A DNA stretch of 64,000 nt from Alkalidesulfovibrio alkalitolerans DSM 16529 (GCF_000422245.1 NZ_ATHI01000026.1:310001-374000); one strand, 5' to 3'. Positions 23,710 through 33,180 are shown, numbered from the stretch's first letter. The notes: generated by a model not told the origin, from the letters alone. Numbers and translations are program-made.

Positions 23710-24585
23710 ATGGAATTGTACCAGCTGAAATCATTCGCGGCCGTGGCCGAGGAAGGACACCTGACGCGCGCGGGCGAGCGGCTGCACCTGAGCCCGTCGT
23801 CCGTGAGCGCCCAGATCAAGGCCCTGGAGGACGAGCTTGGAGTGGCTCTCTTCGCGCGCACCCCGCGCGGCATGGCCCTGACGGAGGCGGGAAGAAGGCT
23901 CAAGGCCAAGGCCGATCAAGCTTTGGAAGCCGCCCGGGCGGTGCGTGAGGAGGCGGCGGCGCTGCGCGGCGATGTCTTCGGCGTGGTGCGCATCGGCATG
24001 AACACCGACCCGAGCCATCTGCGCGTGGGGCGTCTGCAAGAAGCGCTTGGGCGCGGCCACCCCGGCCTTTCCCCGGCCTTCATGCAGAGCCAGTCCATTC
24101 TGGTGCCCGACGCCCTGCGCCGGGGCGAAATGGACGTGGGCTTCATTTTTTCCGGGCGCGACGCCGAGGGAATAGTCAAGGAGCGGCTCGCCGAAACGGG
24201 TGTGCTTGTGGTCGGCCCGGCTGCCTGGCGCGAGCGCATCGAAGGGGCGCCCATCGAGGATCTGGCTGCCATGCCCTGGCTTTGGACGGCCACGGAATGC
24301 CCCTGCTACGAGGACGGCCAGGCCCTCTTCCGCAAGCTGGACATAAGTCCGCGCACGGTCACGCTTTCGGACAGCGAGGACGTGATGCGCGAACTCGTCG
24401 TGGCCGGGCTCGGACTCGCCTTCATGCGCGAGGACACGGCGCTCGACCTCGAAGCCCGGGGACTTGGCGTGATCTGGCCCCAAGCTCGCCTTTCCATGCC
24501 GCTGTACGTGGCCTGCCTAGCCAGGCGGCGCGACGAGGGTTTGGTCGCGGCGGCCATGCAAGCCGCGCACGAGGCCTGGGCCTGA
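23710..24585 (+). CDS. LysR-family transcriptional regulator
   Basis: A 291-aa protein with the canonical N-terminal helix-turn-helix MELYQLKSFAAVAEEGHLTRAGERLHLSPSSVSAQIKALE and a C-terminal co-inducer domain (VRIGMNTDP ... GLGLAFMRED). Normal LysR length. The next gene, a VOC protein, is convergent at 28 bp, so no divergent target is obvious; the upstream side faces the cysteine-rich protein gene across 176 bp, which may be its target. Confidence 0.93.
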   Translation: MELYQLKSFAAVAEEGHLTRAGERLHLSPSSVSAQIKALEDELGVALFARTPRGMALTEAGRRLKAKADQALEAARAVREEAAALRGDVFGVVRIGMNTDPSHLRVGRLQEALGRGHPGLSPAFMQSQSILVPDALRRGEMDVGFIFSGRDAEGIVKERLAETGVLVVGPAAWRERIEGAPIEDLAAMPWLWTATECPCYEDGQALFRKLDISPRTVTLSDSEDVMRELVVAGLGLAFMREDTALDLEARGLGVIWPQARLSMPLYVACLARRRDEGLVAAAMQAAHEAWA

Positions 24586-24612
24586 GCTTCTCCGGTCGGC
24601 GAGCGCGGCCGG

Positions 24613-25017
24613 TCAGCCTTGGGGGAGATAGGCGGCTATGGAGAGCACAGCGCCCTGAGGGTCCTGGAACACGGCCATACGGCCCACTCCCTCGACGTCG
24701 AAGGCCGGGACCAGAACCTTGCCGCCGAGCTGTTGGACCTGCGCCAGGGTTTCGTCCACGTCGCGCACCGTGACGTAGGAACCCCAGTGCGGAGGGACGC
24801 CTTCGGCCTTGGACGGCGTCGCCATCATGCCGCAGACCCAGTCGTCGCCGAGTTTGGCCGAGGTGTAGGTCATGCCCGTTTCCGGGCCGTCGCCCTCGAT
24901 GGTCATAGCCTCGAAAGTCCAGCCGAAGAGTGCGGCGTAGAATTTTTTGGCCGCCTCCACGTCCGTGGTCATCAGTTCGTTCCAGGAAAACGCGCCGTGT
25001 GTGGACATCGGATCCAT
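24613..25017 (-). CDS. VOC (glyoxalase/bleomycin-resistance fold) family protein
   Basis: A 134-aa protein starting MDPMSTHGAF with GGAGGC 7 nt upstream. It has the paired beta-alpha-beta-beta-beta modules of the vicinal oxygen chelate superfamily (FSWNELMTTDVEAAKKFYAALFGW first; VTVRDVDETLAQVQQLGGKVLVPAFDVEGVGRMAVFQDPQGAVLSI second, cut in parts). This is the single-domain type often annotated as lactoylglutathione lyase-like, but substrate is unknown. Expressed alone. Confidence 0.88.
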   Translation of the reverse strand: MDPMSTHGAFSWNELMTTDVEAAKKFYAALFGWTFEAMTIEGDGPETGMTYTSAKLGDDWVCGMMATPSKAEGVPPHWGSYVTVRDVDETLAQVQQLGGKVLVPAFDVEGVGRMAVFQDPQGAVLSIAAYLPQG

Positions 25018-25154
25018 GATGAAAGCCTCCGGAATCGTTTTTCCGTGCTCGTAGCATGGTTGGACAGAAAAAGCAGCAGCGTTGCGCGCAGAAAGGGGAT
25101 TTCGACTTCTCGCGTCAACGCGTCGGACGACGCCCGGGAGCTGGCCCGAACGGG

Positions 25155-26804
25155 TCAAGTGATCTCGAAGACGGATGTCTCCGGATTGAAGCGGATGGTG
25201 CAGGCGTTGTGCAGGGTTTCGAAGGTGTGGACATGGCCGAAGGCCTTGACCATGACACCGGGATAGACCTTCGAGAGGACGCGTAGGGAGGCCCGGGCGA
25301 GTTGCATGGCCTTGGCGCGTTCGGCTTCCAGCATCCCTTCGATTTCCTTGAGGTCATTCTGGCCGCCTATCCGGATCTTGAGCAGTTGGGCGACCTGTCT
25401 GCGCTTTTCCGGCGGGGTGCGGCGAAGGATCTCGGCAGGGGGGGCTTTGCCCAGCGCGGCGTCGATCTGATCGATGACGCGGCGGATCTTCTTGCGCTTG
25501 GCAAGCAGTTCCTTGCGTTCGTCGGAAATGTCCTCAGGGCCGAGGAAGAAGACGGTCCGCACGCCGAACTCGGACCCGGCGTCGCGGCACTCCACGCCGC
25601 CCATGGCCTTTACCACGCCGCCGACGATGACGCCCTTGCCTTTGGTACACAGGACCTTCCCGCCCGCGCGCACGTTTGAATTGGAAATGTTGTGCGTGGC
25701 CACGACGTCTTTTTCGGCCTCAAGGCGCGCACCAACGATGAACTGCGCCGTGATGGTCCCCCCGGCCACGGCGTTGCCCGCGCCGCAGGTGAACAGGCCG
25801 CCGTCCACGGTGATGTCGCCGCCCGCCGTGACGTTTGCAGCGTAGATCGAGTCCTTGACGATCACGTCCCCCGGCGTTTCGAGGATGAAGCCGTCTTGCA
25901 CCGAGCCCGTGACGTAGATGGTGCCGCGTTCCAGGCGGATGTTGCCCGTGTTGAAGTCCACGTCGCCTTCGACTTTCAGGATGTCGCTCACCTTCAGGCG
26001 GCCGTCCTCGAAGGTGAGGTTGCCCGGGATCGCGGCGTAGAAGGACAAGCCGTCGTCGGAGACGTCCACGCCTTCGCCCGCGACGATTTGCGCGGATTTG
26101 ACCTCGGGCGCGGGGATGACGTTGCCGAAGACGTCGCGGCCTTCTGTTCCGGGAACGGGCGGCACGATCCGTCCCAGGAATTCGCCCTGGCTCACCAGAC
26201 GCAGGGTGGAGCGCTCGCGGTGGTCCACCTGCCCCTGCTTGTCGGCCTCGGCGCCGTATTTCTCCTGGCTTGGCTCGGCGAGCTGCACCGCGGGTTCGAA
26301 AAAGCCGTCGCGTCCCTCTTCGGGCAGGCTGCCCAGGGCCACTGCCACCTCGGGAACGGCCGCCTTGGTCTTGCGGGCCTTGGCCAGCGCCTCGGCCACG
26401 GCGTTTTGTTCGAGCGGCGCACTCACGGCCATGCGCTGTAGCATTTCGGACAACCGCTCCGGGGTCACTTCCGCGCCCTGGAAGTCGCGGTGGAAGAGCG
26501 TGGCCTTGAGCACTGTCCTGTCGTCGCAGATCTTGAGCAGCGGCTTCACGCGCAGTTCGCCGTCGCGCAGGACGACCAGCCCGTAGCCGCGTGAAGTGAT
26601 GTCGCCGGTTTGGGGATCGACGTTGAAGTGCGCGCTGGAGATGGCGACAGGCTGAGAATCGGGGGAGGCTACCGAGGGCGTGTGGCGTCCCACGGGGTCG
26701 TCCTTGAAGACGGGCCAAGCCGTGTCGCCAGACAGTTCGATACCTGCCGCGGCGAGCGTCGCCCTAAGGTCCGGCGGGGCTGTTTGTGTCGCTTCGCTGC
26801 TCAT
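25155..26804 (-). CDS. DUF342/FapA-family polymer-forming protein
   Basis: A 549-aa protein. The N-terminal half (about 40-200) is a mixed domain. From about 200 to 410 lies the repetitive FapA core (GTEGRDVFGNVIPAP; VEGDVDFNTGNIRLERG; GDVIVKDSIYAANVTAGGDITVDGG), a parallel beta-helix built of short glycine-rich turns. The end (about 420-500) is a coiled coil with ISDERKELLAKRKKIRRVIDQID. The family is widespread in Firmicutes and Deltaproteobacteria and is linked to cell-surface or signalling scaffolds; molecular function is not settled. The start MSSEATQT was chosen because upstream sequence enters the promoter at 26914-26942. Confidence 0.85.
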   Translation of the reverse strand: MSSEATQTAPPDLRATLAAAGIELSGDTAWPVFKDDPVGRHTPSVASPDSQPVAISSAHFNVDPQTGDITSRGYGLVVLRDGELRVKPLLKICDDRTVLKATLFHRDFQGAEVTPERLSEMLQRMAVSAPLEQNAVAEALAKARKTKAAVPEVAVALGSLPEEGRDGFFEPAVQLAEPSQEKYGAEADKQGQVDHRERSTLRLVSQGEFLGRIVPPVPGTEGRDVFGNVIPAPEVKSAQIVAGEGVDVSDDGLSFYAAIPGNLTFEDGRLKVSDILKVEGDVDFNTGNIRLERGTIYVTGSVQDGFILETPGDVIVKDSIYAANVTAGGDITVDGGLFTCGAGNAVAGGTITAQFIVGARLEAEKDVVATHNISNSNVRAGGKVLCTKGKGVIVGGVVKAMGGVECRDAGSEFGVRTVFFLGPEDISDERKELLAKRKKIRRVIDQIDAALGKAPPAEILRRTPPEKRRQVAQLLKIRIGGQNDLKEIEGMLEAERAKAMQLARASLRVLSKVYPGVMVKAFGHVHTFETLHNACTIRFNPETSVFEIT

Positions 26805-27378
26805 GCGTACCCGGTTGTGCCCGCGTGGCCGGATGTATGGCAAGTCCGGCGCGCTTGGTGAACTCTGCGAGGCATATGGCGCAAATTTGGAGACCTGCCG
26901 TTTTCTGGTACGGTATATCAGGCGTGAAATGGGGGGCGTCAAGTCTGAACAGGCTAACAATCCGCAACGAAAGAACTTGTTTTTATTTTTTCACACCCCT
27001 TTCAAACTGGCTCTCGAAATGTCGCTGCGGAAAACATGCCGTGGAACAGGTCGAAATAACGTTATAAAAAAGTCTTGCTGGGGAAAGCGGCGATCGCTGC
27101 GGACGGCTCTGCAAACTGTACACCCGTTCGAATGATTTTTTTCACGTTTGTAGACCATGCTGGTCATGGCTGTGTAGTGTGGCCGCCTTGCTTGACTCCA
27201 AGGGGCATCTCAAGTAACGGTCACCGTCTTTCCGGCACAGGAGGGCGTGGTGCGCCCTGTGGCCGGGGATGCCGGGTCGTCCCGGCAAAGACGTATTGAT
27301 CGTGAACCGGCGCGGGGAGAGGGTCTGGAGCATCCGGGGCCCGACATTCCCCTGCGGCGCGTCGGCGGAGTGACGCTC
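26805..27378 (+). other. 574-bp divergent intergenic region between the FapA-like gene and ffh
   Basis: No coding frame or recognisable RNA gene. It contains the minus-strand promoter at 26914-26942, an AT-rich section (about 26940-27160) with the 10-bp palindrome ATAACGTTAT at 27056-27065, and a weak plus-strand promoter candidate (TTGACT 27192-27197, 17 bp, TAACGG 27215-27220) for ffh. I looked for the conserved tip sequence of 4.5S SRP RNA and did not find it. Confidence 0.5.
26914..26942 (-). promoter_or_regulatory. promoter of the DUF342/FapA-like gene
   Basis: Minus strand TTGACG (26942-26937), 17-bp spacer, GATATA (26919-26914). About 105 bp upstream of the chosen start codon. Confidence 0.5.
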
Positions 27379-28938
27379 GTGTTCGAAAGTTTGGGCGAAC
27401 GGCTCGAGGGAGTCTTCAAGCGATTTCGCGGCCAGGGCAAGCTGACGGAGGAAAACGTCGGCGAGGGCCTGCGCGAGGTGCGCCTGGCGCTGCTCGAAGC
27501 CGACGTCAACTTCAAGGTCGTCAAGGACTTCGTTGACCGCGTGCGCGAGAAGTCGCTCGGGCAGGAGGTGATGAAGAGCCTCACGCCCGGCCAGCAGGTG
27601 GTCAAGATCGTCCACGAGGAGTTGGTGGGGCTGCTGGGCGGCTCGACCACCGAGCTCGACCTGCGCGGCAAGACCCCGGCGGGCATCATGATGGTCGGCC
27701 TTCAGGGCTCGGGCAAGACCACCTCGGCGGGCAAGATCGCCCTGTGGCTGCGCCGCGAGAAGAAGATGAAGCCCTACCTGGTCCCGGCCGACGTCTACCG
27801 CCCGGCGGCCATCGACCAGCTCACCAAGCTCGCCGGTCAGATCGGCGTGCCGGTCTATCCGTCCACGCCCGACATGAATCCGGTGGACATCTGCGCCGAC
27901 GCGCTTTCGCGGGCGCGCGAGGAAGGCTGCAACGTCATCCTTTACGACACCGCGGGCCGCCTGCACATCGACGAACCCTTGATGGAGGAGCTTTCCCGCA
28001 TCAAGGACAAGTGCGCCCCGGCGGAAATACTTTTCGTGGCCGACGCCATGACCGGCCAGGATGCGGTCAACGTCGCCAAGAGCTTTGACGAGCGCCTGGA
28101 TATCTCCGGCGTGGTCCTGACCAAGATGGATGGCGACGCGCGCGGCGGCGCGGCCCTGTCCATCAAGTCCGTGACCGGCAAGGCCGTGAAGTTCGTGGGT
28201 CTTGGCGAGGCGCTTTCCGAGATGGAGGTCTTCCACCCGGATCGCATCGCCTCGCGTATTCTGGGCATGGGCGACGTGATGACGCTCATCGAGAAGGCCC
28301 AGACGACCATCGACGAGGACGAGGCCAAGGCCCTTCAGGACAAGATGCGCGAGGCCTCGTTCAACTTCGAGGACTTTCGCGTGCAGATGCGGAGGCTGAA
28401 GAAGCTCGGCTCGCTCGAAGGGCTTTTGAAGCTCATCCCGGGCATGGGCAAGCTTTCGCAGCAACTCGGCGGGCTGAACATGCCGGAGAAGGAACTCGGG
28501 CGCGTCGAGGCCATGATCGATTCCATGACCCGCGACGAGCGCCGCCGCCCCGAGCTTTTGAACAAGAGCCGCAAGGCGCGCATCGCCAAGGGCTCCGGCG
28601 CGACGGTGGCCGAGGTCGAGCAGTTGTGCGCCAACTTCACCCAGATGCGGGCCATGATGCAGAACATGATGGGCGGCGGGAAGAAGGGCAAGAAAGGCTT
28701 GCCCGCCATGCCCGGAATGCCCGGCATGGGCAAGATGCCGCGCGGCCTTCCCGGCCGCGGCCGCATGCCCGGCCTGCCCGGTCTGGGCGGCCTGGGTGGA
28801 GCAGGGGGCATGCCCGACCTGAGTGCGCTTGGCGGCATGGGTGGCATGCCCGGCATGCCCGGAGCGGGCGAGGGCGCATCGCGCGGCTCCACGAAGAAGA
28901 AGAAAAAGGACCGCAAGAAGAAGAAAAAGCGCCGCTAG
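27379..28938 (+). CDS. ffh: Signal recognition particle protein Ffh
   Basis: A 519-aa SRP54 GTPase that delivers signal-sequence-bearing ribosomes to the membrane. The GTG start at 27379 gives the standard [18 protein letters not shown] beginning and has GGAG 8 nt upstream. The N domain has ALLEADVNF. The G domain has [24 protein letters not shown] and [14 protein letters not shown]. The M domain runs from about 330 with its methionine-rich signal groove. Unusual: after the M domain come about 75 residues of Gly/Met/Pro-rich repeats and a terminal run of lysines and arginines. Normal Ffh is about 450-460 aa. First gene of the ffh-rpsP-khpA-rimM-trmD block. Confidence 0.97.
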   Translation: MFESLGERLEGVFKRFRGQGKLTEENVGEGLREVRLALLEADVNFKVVKDFVDRVREKSLGQEVMKSLTPGQQVVKIVHEELVGLLGGSTTELDLRGKTPAGIMMVGLQGSGKTTSAGKIALWLRREKKMKPYLVPADVYRPAAIDQLTKLAGQIGVPVYPSTPDMNPVDICADALSRAREEGCNVILYDTAGRLHIDEPLMEELSRIKDKCAPAEILFVADAMTGQDAVNVAKSFDERLDISGVVLTKMDGDARGGAALSIKSVTGKAVKFVGLGEALSEMEVFHPDRIASRILGMGDVMTLIEKAQTTIDEDEAKALQDKMREASFNFEDFRVQMRRLKKLGSLEGLLKLIPGMGKLSQQLGGLNMPEKELGRVEAMIDSMTRDERRRPELLNKSRKARIAKGSGATVAEVEQLCANFTQMRAMMQNMMGGGKKGKKGLPAMPGMPGMGKMPRGLPGRGRMPGLPGLGGLGGAGGMPDLSALGGMGGMPGMPGAGEGASRGSTKKKKKDRKKKKKRR

Positions 28939-29003
28939 CGGCCGCTTCCTTTTCGCTTGCTTTTTTTGCGAACACCAATAGTATCCATAAGAGGAGTATC
29001 AAA

Positions 29004-29243
29004 ATGGCTCTCAAGCTGCGTCTGACCCGCATGGGCTCCAAGAAGCGCCCGTTCTACCGGATCGTCGCCGTCAACAGCGAAACCCGCCGTGATGGCCGGG
29101 CTCTTGACTACGTCGGTTTCTACAACCCCATGGTCAAGCCCGAGGAATTTTCCGTTGACGCGGAAAAGGTCAAAATGTGGATCGAACGGGGCGCTCAGCC
29201 GTCCGACACCGTCCGCTCCCTGCTCAAGAAGGCCGGCGTTTAG
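29004..29243 (+). CDS. rpsP: Small ribosomal subunit protein bS16
   Basis: A 79-aa protein, [26 protein letters not shown], with the bS16 signature including GFYNPM and the C-terminal [16 protein letters not shown]. The ribosome site GAGGAG lies 8 nt upstream. It follows ffh by 65 bp and heads the usual rpsP-khpA-rimM-trmD-rplS order. Confidence 0.98.
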   Translation: MALKLRLTRMGSKKRPFYRIVAVNSETRRDGRALDYVGFYNPMVKPEEFSVDAEKVKMWIERGAQPSDTVRSLLKKAGV

Positions 29244-29309
29244 GCTTGGGGCCGCGTTGCGGCCCGGATCAGCGGAAAGTGCAGCCACGACAGCCGCGGA
29301 GGTTCTCGC

Positions 29310-29543
29310 ATGTTGAAAGAGCTGGTCGAATACATCGCCAAGTCGCTGGTGGACAAGCCCGAGGAAGTGCACGTTTCCGAAATCGAGGGTGAGCAGACGT
29401 CGGTCATCGAACTCAAGGTGGCCAAGGAAGACCTGGGCAAGGTCATAGGCAAGCAGGGCCGCACCGCGCGTGCCATGCGCACCATTCTCGGCGCGGCCTC
29501 GACCAAGATGCGCAAGCGTTCCGTGCTCGAGATCCTGGAGTAG
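29310..29543 (+). CDS. khpA: KH-domain RNA-binding protein KhpA
   Basis: A 77-aa single KH domain, with the [18 protein letters not shown] motif where GKQG is the GxxG nucleic-acid loop. KhpA binds RNA broadly and, with KhpB, affects cell elongation and small RNAs in several bacteria. Located between rpsP and rimM as in most bacteria, so co-expressed with ribosome-assembly genes. Confidence 0.93.
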   Translation: MLKELVEYIAKSLVDKPEEVHVSEIEGEQTSVIELKVAKEDLGKVIGKQGRTARAMRTILGAASTKMRKRSVLEILE

Positions 29544-29554
29544 GCCGCTTTTCG

Positions 29555-30145
29555 ATGGCCGCTCGCGAGCGAGTCCGCATCGGCGAGGTCGCCCGCGCCC
29601 ACGGGGTGCGGGGTGAGTTGAGCCTTGAGTGGCATGTCGAGTCGCCCGAGTTGTGCGACGTGATCGGCCGCCTCGTTCTTGAACCGCCTCCCGCGAGGCG
29701 GGAGGCGGTCGTACGCGGTTCGCGTCCCGCCAAAGGGCAGGCGGGCGGCCGCATCTTCCCCATCGAATCCTGGCGAGTCCATCACAAGCGCCTGCTGGTG
29801 AAGCTCAAGGGCATCGACGACCGCGACCAGGCCGAGGCCTGGCGCGGCGGCGCGGTCTACGCCCTGGCCGAGGACATGCCCCCGGTCGGCGAGGACGAGG
29901 TTTTCGTCCGCGACCTTCCCGGCCTTCGCGTCCATCTCGTCGACGGTCGCGAACTGGGCGTCATCGAGTCCGTGATGGCCGAGCCGCAGGAGGTATGGAG
30001 CATCATGACGTCACAGGGCGTGGAGGTGCTTTTCCCGGCTCATCCCGGCTTCGTGGTCGAGATGGACATGGAGGAGGGCAAGGTGGTCATCGATCCGCCG
30101 CCAGGGCTTCTCGAACTCTATCTGGAGCCGGACGGGGCCGACTGA
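29555..30145 (+). CDS. rimM: Ribosome maturation factor RimM
   Basis: A 196-aa 30S-assembly factor that binds S19 and helps 16S 3'-domain maturation. Begins RIGEVARAHGVRGELSLEWH, the RimM N-domain signature; the PRC-barrel domain includes DLPGLRVHLVDGRELGVIESVM and VLFPAHPGFVVEMDMEEGKVVIDPPPGLL (cut in parts). Length is at the long end of the family because of an inserted basic segment near residues 48-65. Twelve bases after khpA. Confidence 0.95.
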   Translation: MAARERVRIGEVARAHGVRGELSLEWHVESPELCDVIGRLVLEPPPARREAVVRGSRPAKGQAGGRIFPIESWRVHHKRLLVKLKGIDDRDQAEAWRGGAVYALAEDMPPVGEDEVFVRDLPGLRVHLVDGRELGVIESVMAEPQEVWSIMTSQGVEVLFPAHPGFVVEMDMEEGKVVIDPPPGLLELYLEPDGAD

Positions 30146-30186
30146 GCCCGTCCGGCGCGACGGCCGGGCGCAATTCGCGAAAGACC

Positions 30187-31464
30187 ATGCGCATCACCAT
30201 CCTTTCCCTTTTTCCGGAGTTTTTCGACTCGCCCCTGTCCTGCGGCCTGATGGCCAAGGCCAGGGCGCGCGGCGTATTGGACGTGCGCGTCGAAAACCCG
30301 CGCGACAGGGCCACGGACAAGCACCGGACCGTGGACGACACGCCGTATGGTGGCGGTCCGGGCATGGTCATGCAGGTCGATCCCCTGGCCCGGACCCTCG
30401 ATTCGCTCGCAAAGCCGGGCCGTATCCTGCTTCTTTCGCCCAAGGGCAGGCCCATGTCGCAGGAACTGGCCCGCGAGCTCGCCTCCGAGGAGGCCCTGAC
30501 GCTCGTCTGCGGTCGCTACGAGGGCATCGACGCCCGCTTCGAGGAATTGTATCCCGTGACCTCGGTTTCGGTGGGCGACTTCGTGCTCAACGGCGGCGAG
30601 GCCGGGGCGCTGTGTCTTGTCGAGGCCGTGGCTAGGCTCTTGCCCGACTTCATGGGCAAGCAGGCCTCGGGCGATGAGGAGAGCTTCAGCCGGGGGCTGC
30701 TCGAATACCCGCACTACACCCGCCCCGAGGAATACCGGGGGCTTCGCGTGCCTGCCGTGCTGCTTTCGGGCGATCACGCGCGTATCGCGGCCTGGCGGCG
30801 CGAGCAGTCGCTTACCACAACCCTCGCCGCGCGGCCCGAGCTTCTGGCCGAGGCCGGGGTCGAGGCGAGCGACCTTGATTTTCTGCGCGATCTGCCTCGG
30901 CGGGCGCTTGGCCGCAACCTGTGCGTGGCCCTGGTGCACCACCCCGTGCTCACGGGCGAGCGAAAGGTGGGCACGACGTCCTTGACGAATCTCGACTTGC
31001 ACGATATATGCCGCGTTTCCCGCTCGTATGGGGTCCGTGCGGTCTACGCGACCACGCCGCTTGCCGACCAGCGGGCCCTGGCCGAGAGCCTGGCCGCCCA
31101 CTGGGTGGCGGGCGAAGGCGGGCGGGGAAACCCGGACCGGAGCGAGGCCCTGCGGCTTTTGCGGGTTGTGCCCGATCTGGCTGCGGTGCGCGCCGAAATG
31201 GCCGAGGCCTTCGGCAGGCCGCCGTTGGTGGTGGCCACCAGCGCCAAAGGCGCGGGCACGGTCACGCCGGGGCGCATCGCCGGGCGCCTTGCGCGCCAAC
31301 CAGTGCTCCTGGTCTTCGGCACGGGGCATGGGCTTGCGCCCGAGGTTCTGCGCGAAGCCGACGAGACGCTTCGGCCCATACGGCCCTTCGCCGACTACAA
31401 CCACCTGCCCGTGCGCGCGGCGGTGGCCGTGACCCTGGACAGGCTTTTGGCCGACCACGGGTGA
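30187..31464 (+). CDS. trmD: TrmD tRNA (guanine-37-N1) methyltransferase fused to a second SPOUT RNA methyltransferase domain
   Basis: The 425-aa product is about 180 residues longer than a normal TrmD (about 245). Residues 1-245 are canonical: MRITILSLFPEFFDSPL, PYGGGPGMVM, RYEGIDARF, SVGDFVLNGGE and YPHYTRPEEY. They methylate G37 of tRNAs and suppress frameshifting. From about residue 250 a second domain follows (NLCVALVHHPVL ... TTSLTNLDLHDICRVSRSYG ... PVLLVFGTGHGLAPEVL ... NHLPVRAAVAVTLDRLL), matching the SAM-dependent RNA methyltransferase family of SPOUT fold found alone or fused in Deltaproteobacteria. Its target is unknown. Co-transcribed with rimM. Confidence 0.95.
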   Translation: MRITILSLFPEFFDSPLSCGLMAKARARGVLDVRVENPRDRATDKHRTVDDTPYGGGPGMVMQVDPLARTLDSLAKPGRILLLSPKGRPMSQELARELASEEALTLVCGRYEGIDARFEELYPVTSVSVGDFVLNGGEAGALCLVEAVARLLPDFMGKQASGDEESFSRGLLEYPHYTRPEEYRGLRVPAVLLSGDHARIAAWRREQSLTTTLAARPELLAEAGVEASDLDFLRDLPRRALGRNLCVALVHHPVLTGERKVGTTSLTNLDLHDICRVSRSYGVRAVYATTPLADQRALAESLAAHWVAGEGGRGNPDRSEALRLLRVVPDLAAVRAEMAEAFGRPPLVVATSAKGAGTVTPGRIAGRLARQPVLLVFGTGHGLAPEVLREADETLRPIRPFADYNHLPVRAAVAVTLDRLLADHG

Positions 31465-31529
31465 GGCGGGCCGGGTTTTACGAGACGAGAGCAACGACAC
31501 AGGTCAGAAAATAGGTGAGGTTTTCGGTC

Positions 31530-31877
31530 ATGAACATCGTCGAACGCATCGAACGCGAGCAAATGCGCCTTGACATCCCCGAATTCAAGTCGGGCGACAC
31601 CCTGAAGGTCCATTTCCGGATCATCGAGGGCGACAAGGAGCGTATCCAGGTTTTCCAGGGCGTGTGCATCCGCCGCCATCGCGGCACCACCAGCGCCACC
31701 TTCACCGTGCGCAAGGTCTCCGACGGCGTGGGCGTGGAACGCATCTTCCCCCTGCATTCGCCCTTCATCGAAAGGGTCGAGGTGGTCACCGAGGGCAAGG
31801 TTCGCCGCAGCCGTCTCTACTACCTGCGCGCTCTCAAGGGCAAGGCTGCGCGCATCAAGTCCAAGCGGGATTTCTAG
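31530..31877 (+). CDS. rplS: Large ribosomal subunit protein bL19
   Basis: A 115-aa protein at the 30S-50S interface. [30 protein letters not shown] and [24 protein letters not shown] are diagnostic, as is [14 protein letters not shown] near the end. The start follows AGGTGAGG. An in-frame ATG 15 nt earlier is less well placed. Confidence 0.98.
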   Translation: MNIVERIEREQMRLDIPEFKSGDTLKVHFRIIEGDKERIQVFQGVCIRRHRGTTSATFTVRKVSDGVGVERIFPLHSPFIERVEVVTEGKVRRSRLYYLRALKGKAARIKSKRDF

Positions 31878-31943
31878 TCCACGGCGCGGGCAAGGGCTTC
31901 GTTCGTCCCCTCGAAGCCCTTGCGCCGCTCCTAATCCCGCGCC

Positions 31944-32588
31944 ATGGCGGCCTTCTCCTTGCTTTCGGCTGACGGCCGTGACAAGGCGGCCGGACACGGG
32001 CCTTGGCCCGTCGGCATCGACGAGGCGGGGCGTGGCTGTCTGGCCGGTCCAGTTGTCGCGGCGGCCGTGATCCTGCCGCCAGCCTTCGATCTTCCCGGGC
32101 TTACCGATTCCAAAAAACTTTCGGCCGCGCGCCGCGAGACGCTGGCCATCGCCATCCGCGCCACGGCCATCGCTTGGCGCCTTGGCGTGGTCTGGCAGCG
32201 CGACATCGACAGACTGAACATCCTGCAGGCCACGTTTTTGGCCATGGCCAAGGCCGTGCGCCGTCTGCCCGAGCCCGCCACGCTCTTGCTCGTGGACGGC
32301 AACCGGACCATTCCGCTGCCCTTGCCGGGCAACCCCAGGCAGCAGGCCGTGGTCGGCGGCGACGCCCTGGTCCCGGCCATCTCGGCCGCCTCCATCCTGG
32401 CCAAGACCTTCCGCGACGCGCTCATGCACACCTTGGACCGGCGCCACCCCGGCTACGGCCTGGCCGAGCACAAGGGCTACGGAACAGCCGAGCACCGAGC
32501 GGCGCTCAGGCGGCTTGGCCCGAGCAACTGCCACCGCCTGACCTTCGCGGGCGTGGTGGAGGACCAATGCCGCCTGCCAGGTCTGTAG
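31944..32588 (+). CDS. rnhB: Ribonuclease HII
   Basis: A 214-aa RNase H2-type enzyme removing ribonucleotides from DNA and RNA primers. [21 protein letters not shown] carries the catalytic D and E and the GRG substrate motif; [12 protein letters not shown] and [30 protein letters not shown] and [11 protein letters not shown] follow. It overlaps yraN by 22 bp. Confidence 0.96.
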   Translation: MAAFSLLSADGRDKAAGHGPWPVGIDEAGRGCLAGPVVAAAVILPPAFDLPGLTDSKKLSAARRETLAIAIRATAIAWRLGVVWQRDIDRLNILQATFLAMAKAVRRLPEPATLLLVDGNRTIPLPLPGNPRQQAVVGGDALVPAISAASILAKTFRDALMHTLDRRHPGYGLAEHKGYGTAEHRAALRRLGPSNCHRLTFAGVVEDQCRLPGL

Positions 32589-32989
32589 GCTCCGCGCCGC
32601 ATCTGGCTCGCGGCCAGGCGGGTGAGGACGCGGCGGCCGCGCACCTGCGTCGAGTCGGGTATGCCATCCTTGCGCGCAACTGGCGTGTTCGCTCGCTCGA
32701 ACTCGACCTGGTCTGCCGCGACGGTCAGACCGTGGTTTTCGTGGAGGTCAAGACCAGGGGGGCAGGCAGCCTCGCGACTCCTGCCGAAGGCTTGAGTCCG
32801 GCCAAGATGAACCGCCTGGCGCGCGCCGCCGCGCACTGGCTTTCCGCGCACGACGCCTGGGACAGGCCGTGCCGTTTCGATCTCGTGGCCGTGCGCGAGG
32901 AGAACGGCCGCCTCGTGGTCGAGCACGAGCAGGACGCCTTCGACCTCTCCCAGGCCATGCCGCGCCAGGTAAGCTGGCAGCCCTGGTGA
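32567..32989 (+). CDS. yraN: YraN/UPF0102-family nuclease-fold protein
   Basis: A 140-aa protein with the family's nuclease-fold motif: [46 protein letters not shown] (D and E-x-K of a PD-(D/E)xK site). Usually found next to rnhB, as here, and thought to act in DNA processing; biochemical role unestablished. GGAGG lies directly before the ATG, inside rnhB. Confidence 0.93.
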   Translation: MPPARSVGSAPHLARGQAGEDAAAAHLRRVGYAILARNWRVRSLELDLVCRDGQTVVFVEVKTRGAGSLATPAEGLSPAKMNRLARAAAHWLSAHDAWDRPCRFDLVAVREENGRLVVEHEQDAFDLSQAMPRQVSWQPW

Positions 32990-33022
32990 AGCAATCCTTT
33001 TGGGGTGCCCTGGCCGGAAGGC

Positions 33023-33052
33023 TTGACGTCTTGTCCGGACCGGGCGTAAGAA
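33023..33052 (+). promoter_or_regulatory. promoter of the ilvBN leader
   Basis: TTGACG at 33023-33028, 18-bp spacer, TAAGAA at 33047-33052, immediately behind yraN. Transcription would start near 33059, about 23 nt upstream of the leader peptide ATG. Confidence 0.6.
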
Positions 33053-33081
33053 AAGTCCAACGAGGAATCGAGAGCGACCCT

Positions 33082-33180
33082 ATGCATCACTTCGCAAACG
33101 CCGCCAACCTTTCGCCGACCGCCGCCACTCTTGGCGTAGCGGTCGTCGTCGTTGTCGTCGTTGGCGAGGGTGCGCCGTAG
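33082..33180 (+). CDS. ivbL: ilvBN leader peptide, valine-rich
   Basis: A 32-aa frame, MHHFANAANLSPTAATLG followed by eight valines in ten residues, then GEGAP and a TAG stop. A run of codons for a branched-chain amino acid just upstream of ilvB is the hallmark of a transcription-attenuating leader peptide: scarcity of Val-tRNA stalls the ribosome on the GTC/GTT/GTA run. The stop lies 28 nt before the terminator's left arm. Function follows from the arrangement; translation is not proven. Confidence 0.85.
   Translation: MHHFANAANLSPTAATLGVAVVVVVVVGEGAP

Noticed and set aside
26805-27378. Possible 4.5S SRP RNA gene upstream of ffh
   Set aside because: The conserved tip sequence and long complementary arms of SRP RNA were not found.
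28700-28938. Frameshift at the 3' end of ffh as an explanation for the repetitive tail
   Set aside because: The frame stays open with Gly/Met/Pro/Lys codons typical of the genome and ends just before rpsP; no alternative frame restores a normal Ffh end.
33118-33180. Valine run as simple-sequence noise
   Set aside because: The codons are mixed (GTA, GTC, GTT), a start and stop fit, and a terminator and an exact antiterminator follow before ilvB.
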